Shown in pieces: positions 7,853 to 15,363 of a stretch of 64,000 nt of DNA. The notes beneath the pieces were generated by a model, which saw only the letters and a list, made by a program, of their open reading frames with translations, was not told the DNA's origin and did no database searches. The stretch covers positions 496,001 through 560,000 of the forward strand of contig JACJZJ010000002.1 in NCBI GenBank assembly GCA_020635675.1. The letters run 5' to 3'. Position 1 is the stretch's first letter, and each line of letters opens with the position of its first letter. The translations under genes and the position numbers were made by a program. This DNA is from Flavobacteriales bacterium (GTDB taxonomy: Bacteria > Bacteroidota > Bacteroidia > Flavobacteriales_F > PHOS-HE28).

Positions 7853-8686
7853 ATGGACATCAGACCCACCTTGATAGGCCTCAGCGCGCTCCTGACCGCC
7901 TGCGGCAACCCAGGACCCACGGGGAACCAGGATGAGACGAGGACGGACACCGTGCTGGCGCGTGGATCGACACCTTCCACGGGACCGGTGGTCGCTCCAC
8001 CGGATGCGCGAGTGCAGGTGGTGGAGGCCCCTCCGGCACAAGCCTATCATCAAACGTCCTTGGCGGTGGATGTCGCTCCCTTGTCGAACCAGAACGAGGC
8101 ACGCTTCGACTTCTCCGTATCGGGTTTCGAACTCAAACAGCAAACTCCCGACGCGCCGGAACGCGGATGTGCCAACTCACCGGACGGCCAGCACATCCAT
8201 TTCATACTGAACAACGAACCTTATCTGGCCAAGTACGAGCCGTCCTTCACCGAAAAGGTCGAGCCGGGACACAATGTGCTGCTTGCCTTCCTCTCACGAA
8301 GCTATCATGAGAGCGTGAAGGACCCTTCGGCGTTCGTAGTGAAGGAGTTCGACATGCCGGGCAACTCCGATGTCCGGGGCAATATCGATCGGTACGCCAA
8401 CCTATTCTACAGCCGCCCCAAAGGTGACTACAAGAAAAGCGATGGGGAAAGAGTGCTGCTCGATTTCTACCTGGTGAACGCCGCGCTATCACCCGAGGGT
8501 TTGCGTGTGCGGGCCACCATCGATGGGCAGAGCTTCCTCTTGACCAAATGGGCGCCCTATTTCATTGAGGGCTTGGAGCTCGGGGAACATACCGTACGAC
8601 TAGAGCTGGTCGACAGGGACGGTCATGTGGTCCCTGGGCCCTTCAATGATTCAGGGCCGCGAACGTTCCACCTGACCGAAGGTTGA
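7853..8686 (+). CDS. Lipoprotein of unknown function
   Basis: This 277-residue protein begins with a lipoprotein signal peptide: MDIRPTLIGLSALLTACG, lipobox LTAC with acylated C17. A Pro/Thr-rich linker (about residues 20-65) leads to two similar beta-rich segments. The first (about 85-160) contains HIHFILNNEPY and EPGHNVLLAFLSRSYHES. The second (about 195-275) contains ATIDGQSFLLTKWAPYFIEG and LGEHTVRLELVDRDGH. The likeness suggests an internal duplication. I do not recognise the family. It is probably anchored in a membrane facing the periplasm. It lies 3 nt after the biotin carrier gene and ends 7 nt before the convergent PfkB gene. Confidence 0.75.
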   Translation: MDIRPTLIGLSALLTACGNPGPTGNQDETRTDTVLARGSTPSTGPVVAPPDARVQVVEAPPAQAYHQTSLAVDVAPLSNQNEARFDFSVSGFELKQQTPDAPERGCANSPDGQHIHFILNNEPYLAKYEPSFTEKVEPGHNVLLAFLSRSYHESVKDPSAFVVKEFDMPGNSDVRGNIDRYANLFYSRPKGDYKKSDGERVLLDFYLVNAALSPEGLRVRATIDGQSFLLTKWAPYFIEGLELGEHTVRLELVDRDGHVVPGPFNDSGPRTFHLTEG

Positions 8687-8693
8687 GCCGCGC

Positions 8694-9623
8694 TCAGCTG
8701 CCGACGAGCTGGATATCGAAATCCACCAGGTCCACGAACTGTTGGATCCGCTGATCGATGTCCTCCCGACCGATCTCCAACAGACGCTGGACACCAAAAC
8801 GTTCACAGCAGAATGAGGCCAGCGCGCTGCCCACGATGATGGCACGTTTGAGGTTCTCGAAGCTGTGGTCCTGCGTGTGGGCGAGGTAGCCCACAAAGCC
8901 CCCCGCGAATGTGTCCCCGGCCCCCGTGGGGTCGACAATGTCCTCCAAGGGCAACGCGGGGGCAAAGAACACACGGCCCTGGCCGAAGAGGAGGGCACCA
9001 TGCTCTCCCTTCTTCACGACCAGGTATTTCGGCCCCATGGTCAAGATCTTGTCCGCGGCTCGCACCAGGCTGTGCTCTCCGCTGAGTTGCCTGGCCTCGG
9101 CGTCATTGATCGCCAGGATATCCACGCTGGCAATGACCTCCTTCAATTTGTCAAGGGCGCTGTCCATCCAGAAATTCATGGTATCCATCACCACCAGAGC
9201 AGGCCGTTCTTTCATCTGCTCCAAGACCTTGGCCTGTACAACAGGGTCCAAGTTGCCGAGCATCAGGTAGGTGGCCTGTGCATATGGTTCCGGAAGCCTC
9301 GGGTCCAGGTCCGACAGAACGTTGAGCCGCGTTTCCAGCGTGTCGCGGGTGTTCATGTCGTAGTGGTACCGACCGGCCCAAAAGAAACTCTCCCGACCGG
9401 GCAACACCTCCAATCCGTTCAGATCGATGCCCCGTTCCCGCATCATCTCCAACATATCCTCCGGAAAGTCCTCGCCGATCACACTGACAAGACCAAGGCC
9501 GTCCGTGAAAAAGGACGCCGCCAGCGAGATATACGTGGCGGCGCCGCCCACCACCTTGTCCGCCTTTCCGAAGGGGGTCTCGATGCGGTCGAACGCGACG
9601 GTCCCGACTGTGATCAACTTCAT
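8694..9623 (-). CDS. PfkB-family carbohydrate/nucleoside kinase
   Basis: This 309-residue protein starts MKLITVGTVAFDRIETPFGK and ends with the PfkB catalytic signature DPTGAGDTFAGGF (about residues 238-250), whose aspartate is the catalytic base. The glycine pair in VVGGAATYISLAA (about 25-37) is the first family signature. The overall pattern is ribokinase/adenosine-kinase-like; the substrate cannot be read from sequence. An in-frame ATG ten codons upstream exists, but the likely promoter box (CATCTTTG on the minus strand at 9651-9658) overlaps it, so the ATG at 9621-9623 is preferred. Confidence 0.88.
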   Translation of the reverse strand: MKLITVGTVAFDRIETPFGKADKVVGGAATYISLAASFFTDGLGLVSVIGEDFPEDMLEMMRERGIDLNGLEVLPGRESFFWAGRYHYDMNTRDTLETRLNVLSDLDPRLPEPYAQATYLMLGNLDPVVQAKVLEQMKERPALVVMDTMNFWMDSALDKLKEVIASVDILAINDAEARQLSGEHSLVRAADKILTMGPKYLVVKKGEHGALLFGQGRVFFAPALPLEDIVDPTGAGDTFAGGFVGYLAHTQDHSFENLKRAIIVGSALASFCCERFGVQRLLEIGREDIDQRIQQFVDLVDFDIQLVGS

Positions 9624-9720
9624 GCCTTGTGTCGGATTGGGATACGGGTGCAAAGATGGGTGCTTGGGTCGGACGTCCGGAGCGGATTGCAGCGCCGTTG
9701 GCCGATCGCACCTCTTCCGC

Positions 9721-9728
9721 TACATTTG
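9721..9728 (+). promoter_or_regulatory. Promoter -7 box TACATTTG for tRNA-Asn
   Basis: TACATTTG exactly matches TAnnTTTG and lies 21 nt before the tRNA 5' end. A TTG near 9697, about 20 nt further upstream, fits the -33 element. Confidence 0.6.
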
Positions 9729-9749
9729 CCGTCCCTTTTGGGAGCACCT

Positions 9750-9823
9750 TCCTCGGTAGCTCAGCTGGTTAGAGCACCTGACTGTTAATCAGGGGGTCGC
9801 TGGTTCAAGTCCAGCCCGGGGAG
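9750..9823 (+). tRNA. tRNA-Asn (GTT anticodon)
   Basis: The 74-nt sequence folds into a full cloverleaf. The acceptor stem pairs TCCTCGG with CCGGGGA. The D arm is TAGCTCAGCTGGTTAGAGCA. The anticodon stem CCTGA/TCAGG has loop CTGTTAA with anticodon GTT at 9784-9786. The T stem GCTGG/CCAGC has loop TTCAAGT. The discriminator is G and the CCA end is not encoded. A promoter box lies upstream and a hairpin terminator immediately downstream, so it is a single-gene unit. Confidence 0.97.
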
Positions 9824-9826
9824 CCG

Positions 9827-9857
9827 AAAGCCTCAGCTTTGCTGGGGCTTTGCTTTT
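9827..9857 (+). terminator. Rho-independent terminator after tRNA-Asn
   Basis: An 11-bp stem, AAAGCCTCAGC / GCTGGGGCTTT with one G-T wobble and a TTT loop, is followed by GCTTTTC. It starts 4 nt after the tRNA. Confidence 0.75.
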
Positions 9858-9935
9858 CAGGGGCCGCCCGCGCCACAAATGGTCCAGGCGGCGTAACCCG
9901 CCTCCCCTGCGTCACGGGAATAGAGATCCCTGCGC

Positions 9936-12371
9936 ATGCTACCCAAAGCACTCCCCTTTTTCTCCCTGCTTATTCCCTCGTTCGTCATTGGCCAAACGAC
10001 CTGTGATAGTATCCCGCTCACGGCAGACTTTGTAGCCTCGTCCCTGGGCAATACCGTCATGTTCTCCGATGAAAGCCTGACAGGAGGCTATATGGCCCAA
10101 TATGCCTGGTATTTCGGTGATGGTGGGACAAGCAGTGTTCCTGACCCCATCCACACTTACGCTCTTCCCGGGGACTACCTGGTCTGCCTTTACGTGGAGA
10201 TCGGCCCCAACAACGGCGCCGACTCTTGCTTCGCCGCATTCTGCGACACGATCTCCGTTGGCTATCCTTCCCCTTGCGACGATCTGGACCCGGGCTTCTC
10301 GGTCCTCACGCAGGGGCAGGTCGCTCTGTTCAACAACTATGTGGATGACCCCTCCTGGGGGTACCTCTGGACCTTCGGCGACGGAAGCATGGACTGGCTC
10401 CCCGATCCGGTCCATACCTACACACAGCCCGGCTCCTATCAGGCATGTCTCACGGTCTGGGCCTGGGATGGCAACCTGCAGGACACCTGCTTTGCCGACA
10501 CCTGTCACCTGGTGCTGATCACCGGAGGCGGGAACCCCTGCGATAGCCTTCAGGCCTGTTTTGCTCCGGACTATCAGGGAGCCAATGCCTTCACTTTCTT
10601 CAATTGCTCCATCACACCCGACCCCGGGCAGACCACCTACTACTGGCTCTTCGGGGATGGGGCCACCAGTACCGACCCCTCGCCAACACACGCCTTTCCT
10701 GCCGGGGTCTGGACCGTCTGCCTTTGGGCCACCTGGGAGAACTGTGCCGATTCCACCTGTCAGGTGATCACTGTCGGGGGTGCCGACCCCTGTGACACGA
10801 TCCCCTGGTCCGTCGGTTTCACCGCGTCCACCAATGGCAACACGGTCCTTTTTGACGACCAGAGCAACACGAGCGGTTATGCTGCCAATTACACCTGGAT
10901 GTTCGGTGACGGTGGTTCCAGCACCATGTCCGACCCCATCCACACTTACGCTCTTCCCGGGGACTACCTGGTCTGCCTTTACGTGGAGATCGGCCCCAAC
11001 AACGGCGCCGACTCTTGCTTCGCCGCATTCTGCGACACGATCTCCGTTGGCTATCCTTCCCCTTGCGACGATCTGGACCCGGGCTTCTCGGTCCTCACGC
11101 AGGGGCAGGTCGCTCTGTTCAACAACTATGTGGATGACCCCTCCTGGGGGTACCTCTGGACCTTCGGCGACGGAAGCATGGACTGGCTCCCCGATCCGGT
11201 CCATACCTACACACAGCCCGGCTCCTATCAGGCATGTCTCACGGTCTGGGCCTGGGATGGCAACCTGCAGGACACCTGCTTTGCCGACACCTGTCACCTG
11301 GTGCTGATCACCGGAGGCGGGAACCCCTGCGATAGCCTTCAGGCCTGTTTTGCTCCGGACTATCAGGGAGCCAATGCCTTCACTTTCTTCAATTGCTCTA
11401 TCACACCCGACCCCGGGCAGACCACCTACTACTGGCTCTTCGGGGATGGGGCCACCAGTACCGACCCCTCGCCAACACACGCCTTTCCTGCCGGGGTCTG
11501 GACCGTCTGCCTTTGGGCCACCTGGGAGAACTGTGCCGATTCCACCTGTCAGGTGATCACTGTCGGGGGTGCCGGTTGCGACAGCACGTTCACTGCAGGG
11601 TTCAGCTGGGTCGATCAAGGAGGAGGGGGGGTCCTGTTCGACGGATACAGTTCGCTCCCCGCCACTTGGAGCTGGTGGGAATTCGGTGACGGCACCAGCG
11701 GGTTCGGCGATCCTGAACAGCATTTCTATTCCAGCGTGGGCCAGTACCAGGTCTGTTACACGGCGGGGTATTGGGATCCGTTCGCTCAGGACACCTGCCT
11801 TGCGACTTCATGCCTATGGATCACTGTGGGGGGAAGCTCCTGCGACAGTTTGGTCCAGGCCGCCTTCACCTGGACATCCCAGGGTAATGTGGTGTTCTTT
11901 GAGAACCTTTCGAACACCAGTGGGTATCCGACCACATTCTATTGGGACCTTGGTGATGGGAGTTGGACGGATGCGATAGATCCGGTACATACCTATCTCG
12001 ACACCGCGGCACAACAGATCTGCCTATGGGCCAGTATCTGGACTGGCATGGATAGCTGCCTGTCCGTAACATGCGATACGGTATTACCCGGGAGCAATGG
12101 ACCGCAAGGGATCGTGTCGGCACTGGCCACACGTCTTTGGCAGGTCGGCCCTGTTCCTGCCACGGACCATGTGCGACTTAACATTCCCGAAGTGACAGGG
12201 GCCATTGCCTTCCGACTTCGGAGCATCGAAGGGCGCATTGTCCGACGAGGCGAAGTATTCGCGGGGCCGACAATGGAGGTCGACCTGGAAGGCCTGACAT
12301 GTGGCACATACGTACTGGAGGTCACAAGCGGCGATCAGTGCCGCGCTTTCCGGGTGGTAAAGACCCGGTGA
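9936..12371 (+). CDS. Large PKD-repeat surface protein with T9SS sorting domain
   Basis: This 811-residue protein has a signal peptide (MLPKALPFFSLLIPSFVIG) followed by about eight PKD-like domains of about 85-90 residues. Each has a W-x-FGDG or W-x-LGDG core, such as YAWYFGDGGTSS and YLWTFGDGSMDWLPDPVHTY, and recurring Cys residues. The C-terminus (about residues 735-811) matches a type A T9SS sorting domain: VGPVPATDHVRLNIPE, then VEVDLEGLTCGTYVLEV-like strands, ending in FRVVKTR. It is therefore probably secreted and attached to the cell surface, perhaps as an adhesin; the ligand is unknown. A 643-bp block containing most of three PKD domains is present twice with one synonymous difference. 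A strong bidirectional hairpin follows the stop. Confidence 0.9.
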   Translation: MLPKALPFFSLLIPSFVIGQTTCDSIPLTADFVASSLGNTVMFSDESLTGGYMAQYAWYFGDGGTSSVPDPIHTYALPGDYLVCLYVEIGPNNGADSCFAAFCDTISVGYPSPCDDLDPGFSVLTQGQVALFNNYVDDPSWGYLWTFGDGSMDWLPDPVHTYTQPGSYQACLTVWAWDGNLQDTCFADTCHLVLITGGGNPCDSLQACFAPDYQGANAFTFFNCSITPDPGQTTYYWLFGDGATSTDPSPTHAFPAGVWTVCLWATWENCADSTCQVITVGGADPCDTIPWSVGFTASTNGNTVLFDDQSNTSGYAANYTWMFGDGGSSTMSDPIHTYALPGDYLVCLYVEIGPNNGADSCFAAFCDTISVGYPSPCDDLDPGFSVLTQGQVALFNNYVDDPSWGYLWTFGDGSMDWLPDPVHTYTQPGSYQACLTVWAWDGNLQDTCFADTCHLVLITGGGNPCDSLQACFAPDYQGANAFTFFNCSITPDPGQTTYYWLFGDGATSTDPSPTHAFPAGVWTVCLWATWENCADSTCQVITVGGAGCDSTFTAGFSWVDQGGGGVLFDGYSSLPATWSWWEFGDGTSGFGDPEQHFYSSVGQYQVCYTAGYWDPFAQDTCLATSCLWITVGGSSCDSLVQAAFTWTSQGNVVFFENLSNTSGYPTTFYWDLGDGSWTDAIDPVHTYLDTAAQQICLWASIWTGMDSCLSVTCDTVLPGSNGPQGIVSALATRLWQVGPVPATDHVRLNIPEVTGAIAFRLRSIEGRIVRRGEVFAGPTMEVDLEGLTCGTYVLEVTSGDQCRAFRVVKTR
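10143..10785 (+). repeat. Intragenic duplication, copy 1 (643 bp)
   Basis: This is the first copy of a block repeated at 10932-11574, offset 789 bp (263 codons). By eye the copies differ only at 10610 (C here, T at 11399), a silent Ser codon change. The block covers the end of PKD domain 1 and all of domains 2 and 3. Confidence 0.9.
10932..11574 (+). repeat. Intragenic duplication, copy 2 (643 bp)
   Basis: This is the second copy of 10143-10785. The 146 bp just upstream of each copy (9997-10142 and 10786-10931) encode related but clearly diverged PKD beginnings, so only part of the 789-bp unit is homogeneous. Confidence 0.9.
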
Positions 12372-12379
12372 CCGTATAT

Positions 12380-12412
12380 GGAGAGGGCCGGCGATCGCCG
12401 GCCCTCTCCTTT
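12380..12412. terminator. Bidirectional hairpin terminator between PKD gene and ssb
   Basis: A perfect 13-bp inverted repeat, GGAGAGGGCCGGC and its complement around loop GATC, is followed by TTTG. It lies in the 57-bp gap between two convergent stop codons, so it probably serves both genes. Confidence 0.75.
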
Positions 12413-12428
12413 GCTCGTCCGGGCGCGC

Positions 12429-12776
12429 TCAGGCCGCCTTCACAGCAGGCGTCAGCAGCTGGAAGTCGCTCAACACCACCTCGCTCACATACCGCTTTCC
12501 GCCGTCCTTCCCCTCGTAGGTGCGATGCACCAATCGACCCTCGACCGCCACGGCCGAACCTTTTCTCAACATGCGCTCGACCATTTCCGCCATCCGGCCC
12601 CAGGCCACGACCGTGTGCCACTGGGTATTACCTACGCGCTTCCCTTCGCCATCGGTATAGCTACTGTGTGTGGCAACGCTGATGCGCGCCACTTTCCGGC
12701 CTTTGGCCACTTCGCGCACCTCAGGGTCGTAACCCAGATTCCCGATCAACTGCACCTTGTTCTTCAACGTATTCAT
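12429..12776 (-). CDS. ssb: Single-stranded DNA-binding protein, short form (paralogue 2)
   Basis: This 115-residue protein starts MNTLKNKVQLIGNLGYDPEV and consists of one OB-fold of the SSB family, with NTQWHTVVAWGRMAEMVERM and VEGRLVHRTYEGKDGGKRY. It ends shortly after the OB-fold (LTPAVKAA) and lacks the acidic DxxF-type tail that recruits partner proteins in canonical SSB. An upstream ATG 15 codons earlier exists but would overlap the preceding gene's end; the MNTLKN start matches its neighbour. It lies 37 nt downstream of a second, clearly related ssb gene. Confidence 0.92.
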   Translation of the reverse strand: MNTLKNKVQLIGNLGYDPEVREVAKGRKVARISVATHSSYTDGEGKRVGNTQWHTVVAWGRMAEMVERMLRKGSAVAVEGRLVHRTYEGKDGGKRYVSEVVLSDFQLLTPAVKAA

Positions 12777-12813
12777 GGCTCTCGCGTGTTTGTGTTCTCT
12801 TGTTCGTGTCCTC

Positions 12814-13167
12814 TCAGGCAAGTTCCTCTTCGTTCTTCCGATCCATGACCTGGAACTCGTTCATGACGACCTCGGTCATGAAGCGCTTCTGTCCATCGCG
12901 TCCCTCGAAGCTGCGGTGCACAAGCCTGCCCTGGAGCACCACGTGGCTCCCTTTGCGGAGCATACCCTGCACCAGATCGGCCTGCTTGCCCCATGCCACC
13001 ACGGTATGCCACTGTGTGTCATCGATGCGCTCCCCGGCCTGATTGCGGTAGCTGTCGTTCGTGGCAACGCTCATGCGAGCCATGCGCTTGCCTCCTGCGG
13101 TCTCACGGATCTCCGGGTCGTTCCCCAGATTCCCGATCAGTTGGACGTTGTTCTTCAGCGTGTTCAT
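12814..13167 (-). CDS. ssb: Single-stranded DNA-binding protein, short form (paralogue 1)
   Basis: This 117-residue SSB-family protein is homologous over its full length to the gene 37 nt downstream: MNTLKNNVQLIGNLGNDPEI, DTQWHTVVAWGKQADLVQGM, QGRLVHRSFEGRDGQKRF. The C-terminus DRKNEEELA is mildly acidic but lacks the canonical terminal DIPF-like motif. Short tailless SSBs of this kind are common second copies in Bacteroidota; a full-length SSB is presumably elsewhere in the genome. Which one serves replication cannot be told from this window. It is divergent from the ECF sigma factor. Confidence 0.92.
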   Translation of the reverse strand: MNTLKNNVQLIGNLGNDPEIRETAGGKRMARMSVATNDSYRNQAGERIDDTQWHTVVAWGKQADLVQGMLRKGSHVVLQGRLVHRSFEGRDGQKRFMTEVVMNEFQVMDRKNEEELA

Positions 13168-13356
13168 CTTTTCGCGGTTTTGATCTTTGCGTTCGTTCTT
13201 GGGTTACCTCTTCCAGCAAACCCGTCGGCAAAACTCATCGGGTGGTCATTGCTGATCCGGTCGATCGTCATTTGTATTCGGTTGTATGTGTTTGCTGTCG
13301 TTTGTTTGGTGGTTCGCGAATTACCCAAACAGCTGATCTTCAGGTATCTTGTAGCC

Positions 13357-13446
13357 ATGGACCGGCGCCCCGGAGGGCTGGGCAGCACAATGCGGCCCCG
13401 CAACGTCTTGGTCATGCAACCGGCCAGCACAGCTTGCGCGATTTGA
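13357..13446 (+). other. Possible 29-codon leader ORF before the sigma factor
   Basis: An ATG at 13357 opens 29 codons ending in TGA at 13444-13446. It is preceded by TATCTTGT (13345-13352) and 4 nt, the spacing seen at other putative leaderless genes here. Its TGA overlaps a TTG (13443-13445) in the sigma-factor frame as TTGA. It could be a coupled leader peptide, or simply chance. Confidence 0.3.
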
Positions 13447-14003
13447 CCGAGCGCGAACTGGTGGAGGGATGTCTACGAGGGGATCGTCGCTCTCAGGAGG
13501 CGCTCTATGCCAGATATGAACGGCGCATGTACGCCGTTTGTCTGCGCTATGCCCGGCACGAACTGGAGGCCCAGGACATGCTTCAGGAAGGATTTATTCG
13601 CGTCTATGAGAAACTCGACAGCTTCCGCCAGGACGGGTCGCTGGAGGGATGGGTCCGCAGGATCATGGTGCATACGGCCATCAATCACTACCGAAGGAAG
13701 TCCTTCCACATGGAGCGTTTCGGCCTGGAGGTCCTGCCCGAGACCCCTGTGTCCCCGGATGCATTGAGCGGCCTTGGTGCAGGCGAACTATTGGACTTGG
13801 TGCGCACCCTGCCCGATGGGTACCGCACTGTCTTCAACCTATATGCCATCGAGGGGTTCGATCATGCCGAGATCGCCAGCATGTTGGGCTGTGGGGAAAG
13901 CACATCACGCAGTCAATTGGCAAAGGCACGACGGATCCTGCAGGAGCGGATATCAGAACTGAACACCACGACCTTACATGAGGGAAGAACATCCCATCGA
14001 TGA
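13443..14003 (+). CDS. ECF-type RNA polymerase sigma-70 family factor
   Basis: This protein of about 186 residues has sigma region 2 (LYARYERRMYAVCLRYARHE then AQDMLQEGFIRVYEKLDSFR, about residues 19-60). It also has sigma region 4, LPDGYRTVFNLYAIEGFDHAEIA ending in SRSQLAKARRILQ (about 120-170), with the usual helix-turn-helix. It belongs to the Bacteroidota ECF group paired with a downstream membrane protein. No ATG lies near the domain start. TTG at 13443, giving (M)TERELVEGCLRGDR, fits the family best; TTG at 13434 is an alternative. It overlaps the next gene's start by 26 nt, so the two are coupled. Confidence 0.9.
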   Translation: MTERELVEGCLRGDRRSQEALYARYERRMYAVCLRYARHELEAQDMLQEGFIRVYEKLDSFRQDGSLEGWVRRIMVHTAINHYRRKSFHMERFGLEVLPETPVSPDALSGLGAGELLDLVRTLPDGYRTVFNLYAIEGFDHAEIASMLGCGESTSRSQLAKARRILQERISELNTTTLHEGRTSHR

Positions 14004-15363
14004 ACTCTTCGCCCAGGGGCTCTATCATGCCGAGGTTACCCCTCCGGCAGGAGTCTTGGACGCCGTGCGCTCGCATCTCGCGGAAAAGAAGCGGCGCACT
14101 CGCCGTAAGAAGCGGCGCGGAGCAATACTTCTCTTCCTTTTCCTTGGACTCACTGGTGCCGGTGTGTGGTCCCTGTTCACCAATGGCGTTCCTCGGACGG
14201 GGGCAACCCGGGGCATCAAAGAGTCCAGGCCACCGGTGCCTAGCGGCCGACCGGCGAGCCCTCCCGGGACGACCCGGACAACGGAACAGCAAAGCATTCA
14301 GGGACTCGCACGACAAAGCAGTACCGATGCAAATGCGACAAGTTCGCTGCGTGCCGAGAAAGCGGTGGCTCCCGTTCTAAAAACATTACAAAAGGAACTT
14401 GTCGATCCGGTCGGCGTGAATACCAGGACGCAACCGGCCGCAAAAGCCGTTGTCAGGTCACGAACGTCGCCCACTCCCTATGCCGCCCGGGGTCGCACGA
14501 TCGAAGACGCCGACCTTGACCTTGGCCCGGACGCGGGGCCTTCCATCATGATGGTCCGCACCTCCTTCCTGCAAGCTATACGGTCCGAGGTCGTTCCTTT
14601 CACTACGCAAGCGGACCCGGGCTATGTGTTGCCACACGGGGAATGGTTCGCAACGCTGGCCGCAGGCTATTTTGCTTTGCGATATGAAAGGAACGGTCCG
14701 GATGACGAGTTGAACGAGGCGCGCTACCGAGCGGATCATCCGACGGACGCTTTCCTGTATGGCATGTCCATCGGCCGTCTATGGCGGAATGGGCTATCGC
14801 TATCGTTGGGTCTTGGAACAGGCGGCCAGCGCTCGCATTTCGCCAGGGCGGACCGGACTACCGCCAATGAGGCGTCGATCAGCGAGCACATCGTTGTATT
14901 CGACCAGACCGTGCTCGCTACTTTTCCGGATACGACCTCTGTGCTCACGATCGCGGAACTGGATCGTCGATCAGCGAACAGGACCTCTGTTTGGCGGGTC
15001 CCCTTGCTCTTGGGCTGGCGATACGACCTTGGTCGCTGGCACCTGGCCATCCAATTCGGGCCCGCGTTCGAATCCCGCCGCCAACAGGCCGGCTACCTTC
15101 TCGTTCGTAGTGCCAGCGACGGCGGCCTGCAGAGCCGCCCCGTTCTGGAGGCCTCGCCCAAGGCACTTCGCACGGTCGCCTTGTCCGGGGAAATGCTCGG
15201 GGGGGTGACCTTCGACCTGACCGAGAGGGTCGGGCTGGGGGTCTTTGGGAGCGGCTCCACGGACCTGCTGACCTGGCAGGAAGATGAACGCCCACAGCCC
15301 CACGTCTCCCGTTTTGGCTTGCAGCTTTCGTTACAATACCTCTTCCCCGCTCACCCGCGATGA
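13978..15363 (+). CDS. Sigma-factor-associated single-pass membrane protein with barrel-like C-terminal domain
   Basis: This 461-residue protein is arranged as a short cytoplasmic segment (IDELFAQGLYHAEVTPPAGV, residues 7-26), a highly basic stretch (EKKRRTRRKKRRG), and one membrane helix (about 49-68). A disordered Ser/Thr/Pro/Arg periplasmic linker (about 75-185) follows. The C-terminal 270 residues have alternating beta strands (ATLAAGYFALRYE, LSLSLGLGTGGQ, LQLSLQYLF) like outer-membrane-barrel-type domains. Its coupling to the ECF sigma gene and its N-terminal cytosolic segment suggest an anti-sigma or sensor partner, although no zinc-anti-sigma motif is visible. Its stop overlaps the next gene (ATGA). 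Confidence 0.75.
   Translation: MREEHPIDELFAQGLYHAEVTPPAGVLDAVRSHLAEKKRRTRRKKRRGAILLFLFLGLTGAGVWSLFTNGVPRTGATRGIKESRPPVPSGRPASPPGTTRTTEQQSIQGLARQSSTDANATSSLRAEKAVAPVLKTLQKELVDPVGVNTRTQPAAKAVVRSRTSPTPYAARGRTIEDADLDLGPDAGPSIMMVRTSFLQAIRSEVVPFTTQADPGYVLPHGEWFATLAAGYFALRYERNGPDDELNEARYRADHPTDAFLYGMSIGRLWRNGLSLSLGLGTGGQRSHFARADRTTANEASISEHIVVFDQTVLATFPDTTSVLTIAELDRRSANRTSVWRVPLLLGWRYDLGRWHLAIQFGPAFESRRQQAGYLLVRSASDGGLQSRPVLEASPKALRTVALSGEMLGGVTFDLTERVGLGVFGSGSTDLLTWQEDERPQPHVSRFGLQLSLQYLFPAHPR

Noticed and set aside
10143..11574. CRISPR-like or transposon repeat
   Set aside because: Only two long in-frame copies occur, within one coding gene, with no short spacers, terminal inverted repeats or transposase.
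9939..11723. A 594-codon open frame on the minus strand opposite the PKD-repeat gene
   Set aside because: It mirrors the repeat structure of the PKD gene, is low-complexity Gly/Val/Pro-rich, lacks a recognisable domain, and runs opposite a protein with a signal peptide, PKD cores and a sorting domain.
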